64,000 nucleotides of DNA, from positions 62,001 to 126,000 of the forward strand of contig NZ_CANMTQ010000010.1 in the NCBI RefSeq assembly GCF_947500835.1. The letters are read 5' to 3'. The stretch is from an uncultured Halomonas sp. GTDB taxonomy: Bacteria; Pseudomonadota; Gammaproteobacteria; Pseudomonadales; Halomonadaceae. Position numbers and translations under genes: made by a program. Below, one piece after another: positions 1 through 8,414 of the stretch. Positions within the stretch are counted from its first letter, which is position 1; each line of letters starts with the position of its first letter. The notes beneath the pieces were generated by a model. That model was not told the origin of the DNA. It saw only the letters and a program-made list of their open reading frames with translations, and did not search any database.

Positions 1-99
1 ACGGCTGACGCGAACGGGCGTGCAACGCCTGACTGGTTCGAATGGGATTGTAACCGATATAGTGACCGAATCACTTCGTCGCCCAGGAGAATGCTTGTC

Positions 100-1035
100 A
101 TGAGCTCAATCAGCGTAAGTCAGGCCCGCCTGCCGACTACCGTGGAAATTTCCGTCATCGATGAGTATGGCGAGACCCGGCAACAAGCCATCGCCGCGGA
201 GCGAGCGCTGACGGTGTATCTCAATCGTCGCGAGATCGTCACCTTGATGACCCTAGGCGCCGAACCCGAAGCCTTGGTCATCGGCTATCTGCGCAATCAG
301 GGTCTGATTGCACGCCGGGAAGATCTTCAGGCGGTACAGGTCGATTGGGAGGTGGAAGCCGCAGCGGTCGTCACCGGGCATCCACCCGAGGATCTCGAAG
401 CGCGGCTGGCCCAGCGTACCGTTACCACGGGCTGTGGCCAGGGCACCGTGTTCGGACGTCTGCTCGATGCCACTTCTCTCAACCCCCTGCCCGAAACCCG
501 GCTGGCGCAATCCGTGCTCTATCGCCTGCTCGACAATCTGGGCGCCTATAACGAAACCTATCGCAGCGCTGGCGCCGTTCACGGCTGTGCTTTATGTCAT
601 CAGGACCAGGTGCTGGATTTCGTCGAGGATGTGGGCCGGCACAATGCGGTGGATACCCTGGCAGGCCGGCAATGGCTATATGCAGACGAGGCGGCGATGG
701 CGGCCACCGGCAGAGCGGATATCTTCTACACCACCGGGCGCTTGACCTCTGAGATGGTGCTCAAGGTGGCGCAGATGGGCATCAGCGTGCTGGTATCGCG
801 TTCCGGGGTAACGCAAAAAGGCGTCGAGCTGGCTCAGCGTTTCGGAGTGCTGTTGATTGCTCGAGCCAAGGGCAAGCATTTCCAGGCTATTTACTCTACC
901 GACCGTTTGATTCTGGACAGTCCGCCGCCTCGTCGATCCCTCAAGCGAAAGAGTCATGAGGGGACTGTGCAATCGGCCCCGTCATCGTCCCAGCATGAGC
1001 CCTTGGACCTATCTGATCAGGAGAGAAACCAGTGA
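100..1035 (+). CDS. fdhD: Formate dehydrogenase accessory sulfurtransferase FdhD
   Basis: FdhD moves sulfur from a cysteine desulfurase to the molybdenum cofactor of formate dehydrogenase, which is needed for activity. The 311-residue protein has the family's CxxC pair (CALC, about residues 163-166, in the context VHGCALCHQD) and the conserved segments DVGRHNAVD and TTGRLTSEMV. I start at ATG 100 because AGGAGA (85-90) sits about 9 bases before it; ATG 91 touches that motif. The next gene overlaps the stop by four bases (GTGA), so the two are probably co-transcribed. No formate dehydrogenase subunit is visible; it may lie before the window. The family call is secure. Confidence 0.95.
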   Translation: MSSISVSQARLPTTVEISVIDEYGETRQQAIAAERALTVYLNRREIVTLMTLGAEPEALVIGYLRNQGLIARREDLQAVQVDWEVEAAAVVTGHPPEDLEARLAQRTVTTGCGQGTVFGRLLDATSLNPLPETRLAQSVLYRLLDNLGAYNETYRSAGAVHGCALCHQDQVLDFVEDVGRHNAVDTLAGRQWLYADEAAMAATGRADIFYTTGRLTSEMVLKVAQMGISVLVSRSGVTQKGVELAQRFGVLLIARAKGKHFQAIYSTDRLILDSPPPRRSLKRKSHEGTVQSAPSSSQHEPLDLSDQERNQ

Positions 1036-1961
1036 GCGAGGCGGACAATCCCTTTCTCAATGTCCATCAGGTGGCAGAGCTCTTGCATCTGAACGAAAAG
1101 AAGATCTATCAGCTGGCCAGCGACGGCGCCTTGCCAGCGACCAAGGTTACCGGGAAATGGCTTTTCCCCCGTCGACTGGTGGAACACTGGATTCTGGAAT
1201 CCTGTCATCACGGTGTGCTCACGGATCGCTTGATGATTACCGGCAGTGACGATCCATTGCTGGCCGCCATGGTCATGCGACTGAATCAACAGCAGCGCGG
1301 TCAGGCGTTCTACGGACATAGCGTAACCGGCACGCAGCTGGGCCTTGAGCTTTTGTCCCAGGGCAGGGCGGATGTCTGCGCCATTCATTGGGGGCGGGCC
1401 GAGGAGAGCGAGTTGCGTCATCCGGCGCTGATTCGGGGTCATCAAGGCTATCGTCACTGGGTCCTGGTGCGATTGTTTCGGCGCAGTCAGGGCTTGATTA
1501 TTCGTAGCGAGGATCGTCACTTGTCCCTGCATCCTCAAGGGCTCACCCACGGGCTTTCCGGTGCCAGCCGGCGCTGGGTGATGCGTCAGGAAGGCGCCGG
1601 CTCCCAGCGCTTTCTGAAAGAGTGGTTGGCCGGCCAACAATTGCGCCTCGAACAGCTCAATTGCAATGCCATCGCCTATAGTGAAAGAGAAGTTGCTTCA
1701 CTGATTGCCCGCAACGAAGCGGATATCGGCCCGGGTACCCTGTCCGCGGCCAACGAGTTTGGGCTGGGGTTCATACCGGTGAGCGAAGAGGCCTTTGATC
1801 TTGTCACGCCGCGCAACGTCTATTTCCGTTCCTTGCTGCGCCAGTTGTTCGATTATCTGAACAGCGCGCCAGGACTTGCGCTGGCCCAGTCCTTGGGCGG
1901 CTATTCTTTGGAAGAGTGTGGCAAATTGTTATGGCGAGGGGATGCGGTACAGCATGATTGA
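1032..1961 (+). CDS. HTH (excisionase-type) regulator with PBP-like domain
   Basis: A 309-residue one-component regulator. Residues about 8-60 form an excisionase/MerR-like helix-turn-helix (LNVHQVAELLHLNEKKIYQL, then GKWLFPRRLVEHWI). The remainder, about 80-300, resembles the periplasmic-binding-protein-like domain found in molybdate-type regulators, with the pattern of short GxxS/T and DVCAIHWG segments. It begins at GTG 1032, overlapping the fdhD stop. From its position it may control formate dehydrogenase maturation or sense molybdate or another small anion; the ligand cannot be read from sequence. The domain assignment is firm, the function is inferred. Confidence 0.8.
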   Translation: MSEADNPFLNVHQVAELLHLNEKKIYQLASDGALPATKVTGKWLFPRRLVEHWILESCHHGVLTDRLMITGSDDPLLAAMVMRLNQQQRGQAFYGHSVTGTQLGLELLSQGRADVCAIHWGRAEESELRHPALIRGHQGYRHWVLVRLFRRSQGLIIRSEDRHLSLHPQGLTHGLSGASRRWVMRQEGAGSQRFLKEWLAGQQLRLEQLNCNAIAYSEREVASLIARNEADIGPGTLSAANEFGLGFIPVSEEAFDLVTPRNVYFRSLLRQLFDYLNSAPGLALAQSLGGYSLEECGKLLWRGDAVQHD

Positions 1962-2091
1962 CTTTGGTTGAAGGCGACCGAAAAACACTTGTATTACAGG
2001 AGTAGGCCAATTAGCGTTGCTCCATCGTTGAATATATAAAACGAATACACCTGATAACCCTACAAAACCAACAGACGTGAGGTGGCTGCTG

Positions 2092-3528
2092 ATGACGGAT
2101 TCAACCGCAGAGAACAAGCTGGCGCGAGTGCTTGCGCGCAAGGACGTGCTGGCGCTTGCCTTTGGGGCCATGATCGGCTGGGGCTGGATCGTGCTGACCG
2201 GCAGTTGGATACAGTCCGCGGGAAGTGCTGGTGCGATCACGGCCTTCGTGTTTGGTGGTATCGCTATCGTACTGGTGGGTTTGACCTACGCTGAACTGGC
2301 CTCAGCAATGCCGCAGGTCGGAGGCGAGCACGTTTATAGCTACCGGGCGATGGGTCATTTTGCGTCGTTCATTTGTACCTGGGCCATCGTGCTGGGGTAT
2401 GTAAGCGTGGTCTCTTTCGAGGCCGTTGCGCTGCCTACCGTGGTTGAGCAACTATTCCCCAACTATGCCGTGGGACATCTATGGACCATTGCCGGCTGGG
2501 ACGTGACCGCAAGTTGGGTAGCGGTTGGCGTGGTTGGTTCGCTTACCATGATGGTGATCAACTATATCGGTATCCGCACTGCGGCACTGGTACAGAAGGT
2601 GGTGACTCTGTTGATACTGGCGGTAGGCATCATGTTCATCACCGGTGCACTGTTCACCGGCGACAGCGCTACCATGCAGCCGTTGTTCAACGTCGAGAAC
2701 GGTGTCATCGGCGGCATCATGACGGTACTGATCATGGTGCCGTTCATGTTTGTCGGTTTCGACGTCATTCCTCAGGCCGCTGAGGAGATCAACCTGCCTT
2801 TTCGCGAAATCGGCCGGGTGCTCATGGCCTCCGTCATCCTCGCGGTGTTCTGGTATGCGTTGATCATTCTGGGCACTTCGCTGATGCTGAACCCGCAGGC
2901 GCTGGCGAATAGTTCCCTGGCGGTGCCGGATGCCATGCAGGCGGTGTTTTCCGCGCCCTGGGCGGGCAATCTGATGGTGCTGGCGGGTATCGCGGGCATC
3001 ATCACCAGCTGGAACGCCTTCTATATCGGTGGCTCCCGGGCAATCTTTGCCTTGGCCCATGCAGGCATGTTGCCGGCCTTTTTAGGCAAACTGCATCCGC
3101 GCTATCGCACACCGACCAACGCGATTCTGATGATCGGCATCCTTTCAAGCATTGCACCGTTCTTCGGTCGTCCGACCATGGTCTGGCTAGTGGATGCGGG
3201 TGGGTTAGGTATTGTCATCGCTTACTTTTTCGTCGCGCTTTCGTTTCTGGTGCTGCGCTATCGTGAGCCCAAGCTTGAAAGGCCTTTCACGGTATCTCAG
3301 GGCAAGCTGGTCGGCGGATTGGCTGTCGTTCTATCACTGGGGATGGTGCTGCTGTATCTGCCCGGCAGCCCATCGGCACTGCTGCCGGTCGAGTGGGTCG
3401 TGTTCGGTGGTTGGATGATTCTCGGGTTGGTCATGTATGCCTGGTCCCGGGCGCGCTACGGAAAGGATTATGCTGACAAGGTGATGCAGCGTGAATTAGC
3501 CGGGGAGGACCCTTACGCCGGTCGTTGA
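2092..3528 (+). CDS. APC-family amino acid/amine permease
   Basis: A 478-residue inner-membrane transporter of the amino acid-polyamine-organocation superfamily with about 12 hydrophobic segments. The first helix carries the family signature near AFGAMIGWGWIVLTG, followed by AELASAMPQVGGEHVYSYRA. I prefer ATG 2092, preceded by GAGG at 2079-2082, over GTG 2077. The substrate is not readable: amino acid, polyamine and choline-like amines are all possible. It converges with an XRE-cupin regulator of a type that often controls amino acid or polyamine genes, and a deacetylase-family amidohydrolase lies beyond, so an amine or polyamine substrate is a reasonable but unproved guess. Confidence 0.85.
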   Translation: MTDSTAENKLARVLARKDVLALAFGAMIGWGWIVLTGSWIQSAGSAGAITAFVFGGIAIVLVGLTYAELASAMPQVGGEHVYSYRAMGHFASFICTWAIVLGYVSVVSFEAVALPTVVEQLFPNYAVGHLWTIAGWDVTASWVAVGVVGSLTMMVINYIGIRTAALVQKVVTLLILAVGIMFITGALFTGDSATMQPLFNVENGVIGGIMTVLIMVPFMFVGFDVIPQAAEEINLPFREIGRVLMASVILAVFWYALIILGTSLMLNPQALANSSLAVPDAMQAVFSAPWAGNLMVLAGIAGIITSWNAFYIGGSRAIFALAHAGMLPAFLGKLHPRYRTPTNAILMIGILSSIAPFFGRPTMVWLVDAGGLGIVIAYFFVALSFLVLRYREPKLERPFTVSQGKLVGGLAVVLSLGMVLLYLPGSPSALLPVEWVVFGGWMILGLVMYAWSRARYGKDYADKVMQRELAGEDPYAGR

Positions 3529-3561
3529 GCATGAGTAACGGGAAAATATGGGTAACGAGAA

Positions 3562-3586
3562 AGCCCTCAGTGATCTGAGGGCTTTT
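3562..3586. terminator. Bidirectional rho-independent terminator
   Basis: The arms AGCCCTCAG and CTGAGGGCT enclose TGAT and are followed by TTTTT on the plus strand; AAAG precedes the stem for the other direction. It separates the convergent permease and XRE-cupin genes and abuts the regulator's stop codon. Confidence 0.9.
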
Positions 3587-4252
3587 TCATGAAGGAATTC
3601 TTGCCGCAGCCGCACTTTCCAGCGCAATTTCGGAAGACGTGCACACCGACAATACCGTGGCGTCCTGCTCGCTGATCGAGACCAGGGCGTGGCCCATGTC
3701 GCTGTCAAAGTAAAGGCTGTCGCCTTGTTCCAAACACAGTGGTTCGTAGAACTCGGTATATAAACGCACACAGCCGTCCAATACGATCAAGAACTCCTCG
3801 CCATCATGGCGAACCCACTCGTTGAATTCTCCGAAATCCCGCGCCCGCACGATGGTCTTGAACGGGATCATGCGCTTCTGGGCCAGCTGGCAGGACAGCA
3901 GCTCGTGCTCATAGGTGGGAGTCGGGTGCTGCTGCCCGTCGCCATTTCTAGTCAGATCACGCCGGCCCAAGGTATGGGCTTGTGTCTTGGGCGGGCTGAG
4001 TAGCTGTGGCAGGTCGATGCCCAGTCCATTGATGAGCTTCTGGACGGCAGTGAACGTCGGCGAAATCTGATTGTTCTCGATCTTGGACAGGGTCGAGCGG
4101 GCCAGGCCGGTACGTTGACTGACGCCGTCCAGGGTCCACCGATTGGCCAGACGAATTTCCTTCAGCCGCTCGCCCAGGCGCAACGGTTCGACGAAGGGTT
4201 TTCGGCCTGAAGCGATACGCAGCGCGGCTTCCTGGTCGGTACTGGCGGACAT
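3587..4252 (-). CDS. XRE-family regulator with C-terminal cupin domain
   Basis: A 221-residue transcription factor. Residues about 25-80 form a Cro/CI helix-turn-helix (LGERLKEIRLANRWTLDGVS, then RTGLARSTLSKIENNQISPT). The C-terminal third is a small cupin barrel (HDGEEFLIVLDGCVRLY and LEQGDSLYFDSDMGHAL). This is the layout of PuuR/SutR-like regulators, where the cupin binds a small effector. The start ATG has no good Shine-Dalgarno, and a TATAGT -10-like box (4262-4267, complement) would put transcription only a few bases before it, so a leaderless message is possible. A palindrome at 4267-4283 suggests autoregulation. Confidence 0.9.
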   Translation of the reverse strand: MSASTDQEAALRIASGRKPFVEPLRLGERLKEIRLANRWTLDGVSQRTGLARSTLSKIENNQISPTFTAVQKLINGLGIDLPQLLSPPKTQAHTLGRRDLTRNGDGQQHPTPTYEHELLSCQLAQKRMIPFKTIVRARDFGEFNEWVRHDGEEFLIVLDGCVRLYTEFYEPLCLEQGDSLYFDSDMGHALVSISEQDATVLSVCTSSEIALESAAAARIPS

Positions 4253-4266
4253 GACAGGTTCACTAT

Positions 4267-4283
4267 AGGAAACAAAGTTTCCT
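4267..4283. promoter_or_regulatory. Palindromic operator candidate at XRE-cupin promoter
   Basis: Perfect inverted repeat AGGAAAC-AAA-GTTTCCT (7-3-7), centred about 23 bases upstream of the regulator's start. It overlaps the edge of a TATAGT -10-like element read on the minus strand. Position and symmetry fit an autoregulatory operator; binding is inferred. I did not see the same sequence before the permease or the deacetylase gene. Confidence 0.5.
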
Positions 4284-4350
4284 GGATTCTAGCATACCTC
4301 CTGGCCCTGGGCGTTCGATGAGACTTCCTGGTCTTCAGGCTTTTTTGAAC

Positions 4351-5337
4351 TCACTCCTTCGCCATGGGTGAATCATAGCGACAGGCATCCTCGCTATTCT
4401 TTTCGTGGTAGGGCAGGCCCAGCAGTGCTTTGACATGGGCCGTGGCGCATCTGCCCAGCGCCTCGGGGTTGTAGCCGCCTTCAAGCACCGATACCAGGCG
4501 ATGATTGGCATAGCCTCGGGCCACATCCATGGCCAGATTGGTAATCCAGTAATAATCCTCGTCTTCCAGGCAGACATCCGCCATCGGGTCCTCCCGGTGG
4601 GCGTCGAACCCAGCGGATACCAGGATCAGTTCCGGCCGATGGGCTTGCAGCGCCGGCAGCCAGTCACGCTCGATGACGCGACGGAAGGTACGGCTATCAC
4701 AGCCTGCATCCAGCGGGGTACACACCACGTTGCTCGCCTCCGGGCGCAGATAGCGCCAGGGGTAGAACGGATACTGATAGCTGGTGCAGATGAGAATGTC
4801 CGGATCGTTGGCGAAGATATCGATGGTGCCGTTGCATTGATGCACGTCGAAATCGAGGATGGCGATGCGCTTGAGGCCGTACTTCGCCCGTGCGTGAGCG
4901 GCCCCGACCGCGACATTGTTGTAGAAACAAAAGCCCATGGCTTCCGTTGCCTCGGCGTGATGCCCCGGGGGGCGTACGGCGCAGAACACGTTATCTGCCT
5001 GCTGTCGAAAGACCTGATCGATGCCGCGCACCACGGAGCCGGATGCCAGGCGTGCAACGTTGAGGCTTTCCGGGTTCATGAAAGTATCGTTGTCGAGGTT
5101 GGTCAGCCCCCCTTGCTCTGGAACGCATTTATCCAGGGAGCGCAAATGGCGCTGTGGATGAACCAGGGTGAGCTGTTCATCACTGGCCGGTTTGGCTTCG
5201 GACTGCATGGTCTGCTGCAGGATGCCTTCCAAGGCCATTCGCGCAAGTATTGCATCCAGGCGTTTGGGGCTTTCCGGGTGTTCTGGACCCATGTTGTGAA
5301 GAACGCAATGGGGATGCGTAATAAAGGAGGTAATCAT
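4351..5337 (-). CDS. Histone deacetylase-family amidohydrolase
   Basis: A 328-residue zinc-dependent deacetylase of the arginase/HDAC fold (AcuC, acetylpolyamine amidohydrolase or HDAH type). Visible active-site parts are the tandem His of RPPGHHAEA, the zinc-binding DFDVH (about residue 166), the third ligand in SAGFDAHREDP, and the catalytic Tyr of LEGGY. The usual DVHHGNGT reads DVHQCNGT, an uncommon change beside the ligand His. The start at 5337 is chosen from GGAGAG upstream rather than GTG 5352. It is divergent from a Pat-type lysine acetyltransferase, suggesting an acetylation/deacetylation pair, but an acetylpolyamine or other small amide substrate cannot be excluded. Confidence 0.9.
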   Translation of the reverse strand: MITSFITHPHCVLHNMGPEHPESPKRLDAILARMALEGILQQTMQSEAKPASDEQLTLVHPQRHLRSLDKCVPEQGGLTNLDNDTFMNPESLNVARLASGSVVRGIDQVFRQQADNVFCAVRPPGHHAEATEAMGFCFYNNVAVGAAHARAKYGLKRIAILDFDVHQCNGTIDIFANDPDILICTSYQYPFYPWRYLRPEASNVVCTPLDAGCDSRTFRRVIERDWLPALQAHRPELILVSAGFDAHREDPMADVCLEDEDYYWITNLAMDVARGYANHRLVSVLEGGYNPEALGRCATAHVKALLGLPYHEKNSEDACRYDSPMAKE

Positions 5338-5442
5338 GACGGCTCTCCACACTGTTATGATGCAACAGTAATCGGCAATGCGACTTGCACGACAGTGTCC
5401 TTAAGTCGTACACCAGCATCGTCTTTCTGTCAGGAGATCGCC

Positions 5443-8187
5443 GTGGGTACCCGTTTTCTGCGTAATTTCTTCGAACCGAGCTCCGTAGCGGTAATTGGCG
5501 CCTCTGAAAAGAGTCACTCCATGGGGGGATTGGTGATTCGCAATCTACAGGAGGGTGGGTTCCGGGGAACCCTGTGGGCAGTCAATCCAAAGGGCTATGA
5601 AACGGTCTTTGGCGCTACCTGCGTTCGAAAGGTGTCGGATCTTTCTCAAGCGCCGGATCTGGCGATCGTCTGCTCTCCGGTGGTGACGGTTCCGGTGACC
5701 ATCGAGCAACTGGGGCGTCTCGGCGTCAAGGCGGTCATGGTGCTTTCCGGCGGCTCATTCCTGGATGAAAGCAGCGGCAGGGAAGGCTCGATTCGTGAGC
5801 GGATGTTGGCCGCCGCCAGGCGCTCCGGTATTCGGGTGCTGGGTCCGGAGTGTATGGGGCTGATCGTTCCCGGACACCGCCTCGACGCTACCTATTCCAG
5901 CCAACCGGTCAAGACTGGCAAGGTCGCTTATCTAGGGCAGTCCGGCATGCTCGGCAACGCCATGATCGACTGGGCTGCAGGGCAGGGGATCGGCTTTTCG
6001 CATCTGGTGACCCTTGGCGACAGCGTCGATGTCATGCTTCCGGATCTGATCGACTACATCAATCAGTACTCTCCAGCGCAAGCGATTCTGCTGCATCTGG
6101 AGCGGATAAACGATGCCCAGCACCTCATGACATCGCTGCGGGATGCCTCGCGCAATCGTCTGGTTCTGGCGATCAAGAGTGGGCGTACCCCGCAATCGGA
6201 TCTCTCGGGGCTTCCCGCTACGCCAGGTATCGTCAATCGTGACAGCGTGTATGACGCCGCTCTGGCTCGGGCCGGGGTGGTGCGGGTGGACAATTCGGAT
6301 GAGTTGTTCGATGCCCTTGGTACCCTGTCTCGCATGCGGCCCTTGCGTGGCGATCGTCTGGCCATCGTTGCCAATGGGCTGGGGCCGGCACTGTTGGCCA
6401 TCGACCGCTTGATCATGGCCGGGGGCAAGCTTGCGGAGTTCACGGACGTAACAAGGCAAGCGCTATTGGAGAGCGATTTCGACATGAGTCTGCCGGGGAG
6501 TAATCCGGTGGATCTGGGAGGTAACGCAACGCCGGAGAAATTCGTTGGCGCTCTGGAAATCGTTGCCGGCGATGCCAACGTGGATGCGGTGTTGGTCGTG
6601 CATGCGCCGACCCGACTGGCGCCCTCCAAGGCAACCGCACAAGCAGTGGTCGCCCATCGCAAGCGTTTCAAGCGTAATCTGCTGACTAGCTGGATGGGCA
6701 TGGAAGAGGCGCTGGCTGCACGCCACGAGTGTCATCTGGCGGGTATTCCTACCTATATTTCTCCGGAAAAAGCGGTCAAGGCCTTCATCCACATGGTGGA
6801 CTATCAGCGGGTGCAGACACTGCTGCAGGAGACACCGCCGAGCCTGCCTTTCGAAACCACGACCGACATTCGCCAGAATTGCCATAGATTGATCGCAGAG
6901 GCCAAGGCGCGGGGTCGCGATCGCTTGAGCCACCAGGAGACCGGCGAGGTGCTTCAGGCCTATGGTATTCCGACGGCTCCCAGCCGCTATGTTGCCAATG
7001 CGGAAGAAGCGGCGACGGCGTTCGGGGAGCTGCGGACACCTCAGGGGCTCAAGGCAATCCATGAGCAGGGCTGTCTGCCTTATCATTATGCCAAGCACCC
7101 ACGCAAGTTCTCTGCCGGCCTGCTGCAGGATCTGAATAGTGCCGAGGAGGTAGCCAAAGGCGTTGAACGACTTCGAGATGAGGTGCAAACGCAATACCCC
7201 GGGAGTCAGATATACAGCTATTGCCTGCAGCCCATGCAGCGCGGCAAACACTCGATTCAACTGAGCGCCGGTATCACGCGAGACCCGGTGTTCGGCCCGA
7301 TCATCGTATTCGGGATTGGCGGCTATCGCACCAACGTAATGGCGGATCGCCATGTGGCCTTGCCACCATTGAACATGACCCTGGCCAACGATCTGATAAG
7401 CAACACCCATGCAGGCAAGTTGATCCTCGATCATTCCCCGGATCCACAGCGAGATATCGAGCGGCTGTGCCAGCTGCTGGTCAAGCTATCCCAGATGGCC
7501 TCGGATCTACTCGAATTGCGTGGTCTCGAGATCAATCCTTTACTGCTCAATCGGGATGGCATGATCGCGGTGGATTTTGCCTTGGATCTGGGCGAACCGG
7601 CCCGCCATGCGATCATGCCCTATCCGGAAGATCTGCGAGAATGGGTGACGCTCAAGAATGATATGCGGGTCGAGATCCGCCCGGTCCGGGGTGAGGATGC
7701 GCCGCTGATAACCGAATTCCATTCCCAGCTGTCCGAGGAGAGCATTCGCTTTCGCTATTTTCATAACAAGGCGGATTTGACCAAGCGGGATCTGGCGTTA
7801 TTGGCCCAGATCAATTACGACCGCCAGATGGCGTTCATCGCCGAGCATACGCAAGAAAACGGCGAAAAAGAGATGCTGGGGGTGGTCCGGGTGTGGAACG
7901 ACCCGGACAACATTCGCACGGAATTTTCCGTCATCATCCGGGACGATATGCAGGGAGTGGGCCTTGGCAGCGTGCTAATGAAGAAGATGATCGGCTACTG
8001 CAAGAGTATTGGCACGCTGGAGATGATCGGCAAGATCATGGTGGATAATCACCCCATGCGGGGCTTGATGAAGCACCTGGGGTTCACGTCGCATTACAAC
8101 ATGGAGGAACAGGTGGTAGACGCAGTACTGCGTCTCAACGAACCCGAGAATGACTGGCAGCGTCATCGTCTTGAAGCGCAGCCCTGA
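5443..8187 (+). CDS. Pat/PatZ-type protein lysine acetyltransferase (ACS-like + GNAT)
   Basis: A 914-residue protein with the layout of Pat/YfiQ, which acetylates acetyl-CoA synthetase and other enzymes. The N-terminal CoA-binding domain starts FLRNFFEPSSVAVIGASEK. Two succinyl-CoA-ligase-like domains and an ATP-grasp-like domain follow to about residue 720. A GNAT domain (about 740-890) carries the acetyl-CoA loop RDDMQGVGLG. The phospho-histidine region after KSGRT reads GLPATPGIVNRD with no HTGA-type His, so synthetase activity is probably lost, as in Pat. GTG 5443 is chosen from AGGAGA five bases upstream; the long open frame before it is antisense to the deacetylase gene. Confidence 0.9.
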   Translation: MGTRFLRNFFEPSSVAVIGASEKSHSMGGLVIRNLQEGGFRGTLWAVNPKGYETVFGATCVRKVSDLSQAPDLAIVCSPVVTVPVTIEQLGRLGVKAVMVLSGGSFLDESSGREGSIRERMLAAARRSGIRVLGPECMGLIVPGHRLDATYSSQPVKTGKVAYLGQSGMLGNAMIDWAAGQGIGFSHLVTLGDSVDVMLPDLIDYINQYSPAQAILLHLERINDAQHLMTSLRDASRNRLVLAIKSGRTPQSDLSGLPATPGIVNRDSVYDAALARAGVVRVDNSDELFDALGTLSRMRPLRGDRLAIVANGLGPALLAIDRLIMAGGKLAEFTDVTRQALLESDFDMSLPGSNPVDLGGNATPEKFVGALEIVAGDANVDAVLVVHAPTRLAPSKATAQAVVAHRKRFKRNLLTSWMGMEEALAARHECHLAGIPTYISPEKAVKAFIHMVDYQRVQTLLQETPPSLPFETTTDIRQNCHRLIAEAKARGRDRLSHQETGEVLQAYGIPTAPSRYVANAEEAATAFGELRTPQGLKAIHEQGCLPYHYAKHPRKFSAGLLQDLNSAEEVAKGVERLRDEVQTQYPGSQIYSYCLQPMQRGKHSIQLSAGITRDPVFGPIIVFGIGGYRTNVMADRHVALPPLNMTLANDLISNTHAGKLILDHSPDPQRDIERLCQLLVKLSQMASDLLELRGLEINPLLLNRDGMIAVDFALDLGEPARHAIMPYPEDLREWVTLKNDMRVEIRPVRGEDAPLITEFHSQLSEESIRFRYFHNKADLTKRDLALLAQINYDRQMAFIAEHTQENGEKEMLGVVRVWNDPDNIRTEFSVIIRDDMQGVGLGSVLMKKMIGYCKSIGTLEMIGKIMVDNHPMRGLMKHLGFTSHYNMEEQVVDAVLRLNEPENDWQRHRLEAQP

Positions 8188-8287
8188 AGGCGGGATTCGA
8201 TTGCAGATGGAGCCGGATACGCCCGGAGTATGGAAGCTTTGATTTGATCCTGTCCAGGCGGCTCCGTATGATGTGGCTCCTATAGTT

Positions 8288-8314
8288 TGATTTTATCGAA
8301 AATCGATAAAATCA
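8288..8314. promoter_or_regulatory. 27-bp perfect palindrome upstream of proVWX
   Basis: The arms TGATTTTATCGA and TCGATAAAATCA flank AAA. There is no T-tract after a GC-rich stem, so it is not a terminator for the acetyltransferase gene. It lies about 100 bases before proV, a suitable place for an operator of a dimeric repressor of the osmolyte transporter. The regulator is unknown. Confidence 0.6.
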
Positions 8315-8331
8315 TCATTTTGCGCTATGAG

Positions 8332-8348
8332 CTGGCAAGTGTTGCCAG
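8332..8348. promoter_or_regulatory. Second palindrome upstream of proVWX
   Basis: CTGGCAA-GTG-TTGCCAG (7-3-7) lies 17 bases after the larger palindrome and about 67 bases before proV. The same 3-base centre suggests another dimer-binding site, with a sequence unlike the first. Function inferred only. Confidence 0.4.
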
Positions 8349-8414
8349 ATATTTCAATTTCTGGCGCTATTTTATTTGTCATTCAATACAAATAACCACA
8401 GAACGGATGAGTCG

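Noticed and set aside
4405..5442. Long plus-strand open frame in front of the acetyltransferase
   Set aside because: It is antisense to the deacetylase gene and has no RBS or family similarity; the Pat-like protein begins at GTG 5443 after AGGAGA.
6463..7434. 323-codon minus-strand open frame
   Set aside because: It lies wholly within the acetyltransferase gene on the other strand, with no recognisable domain.
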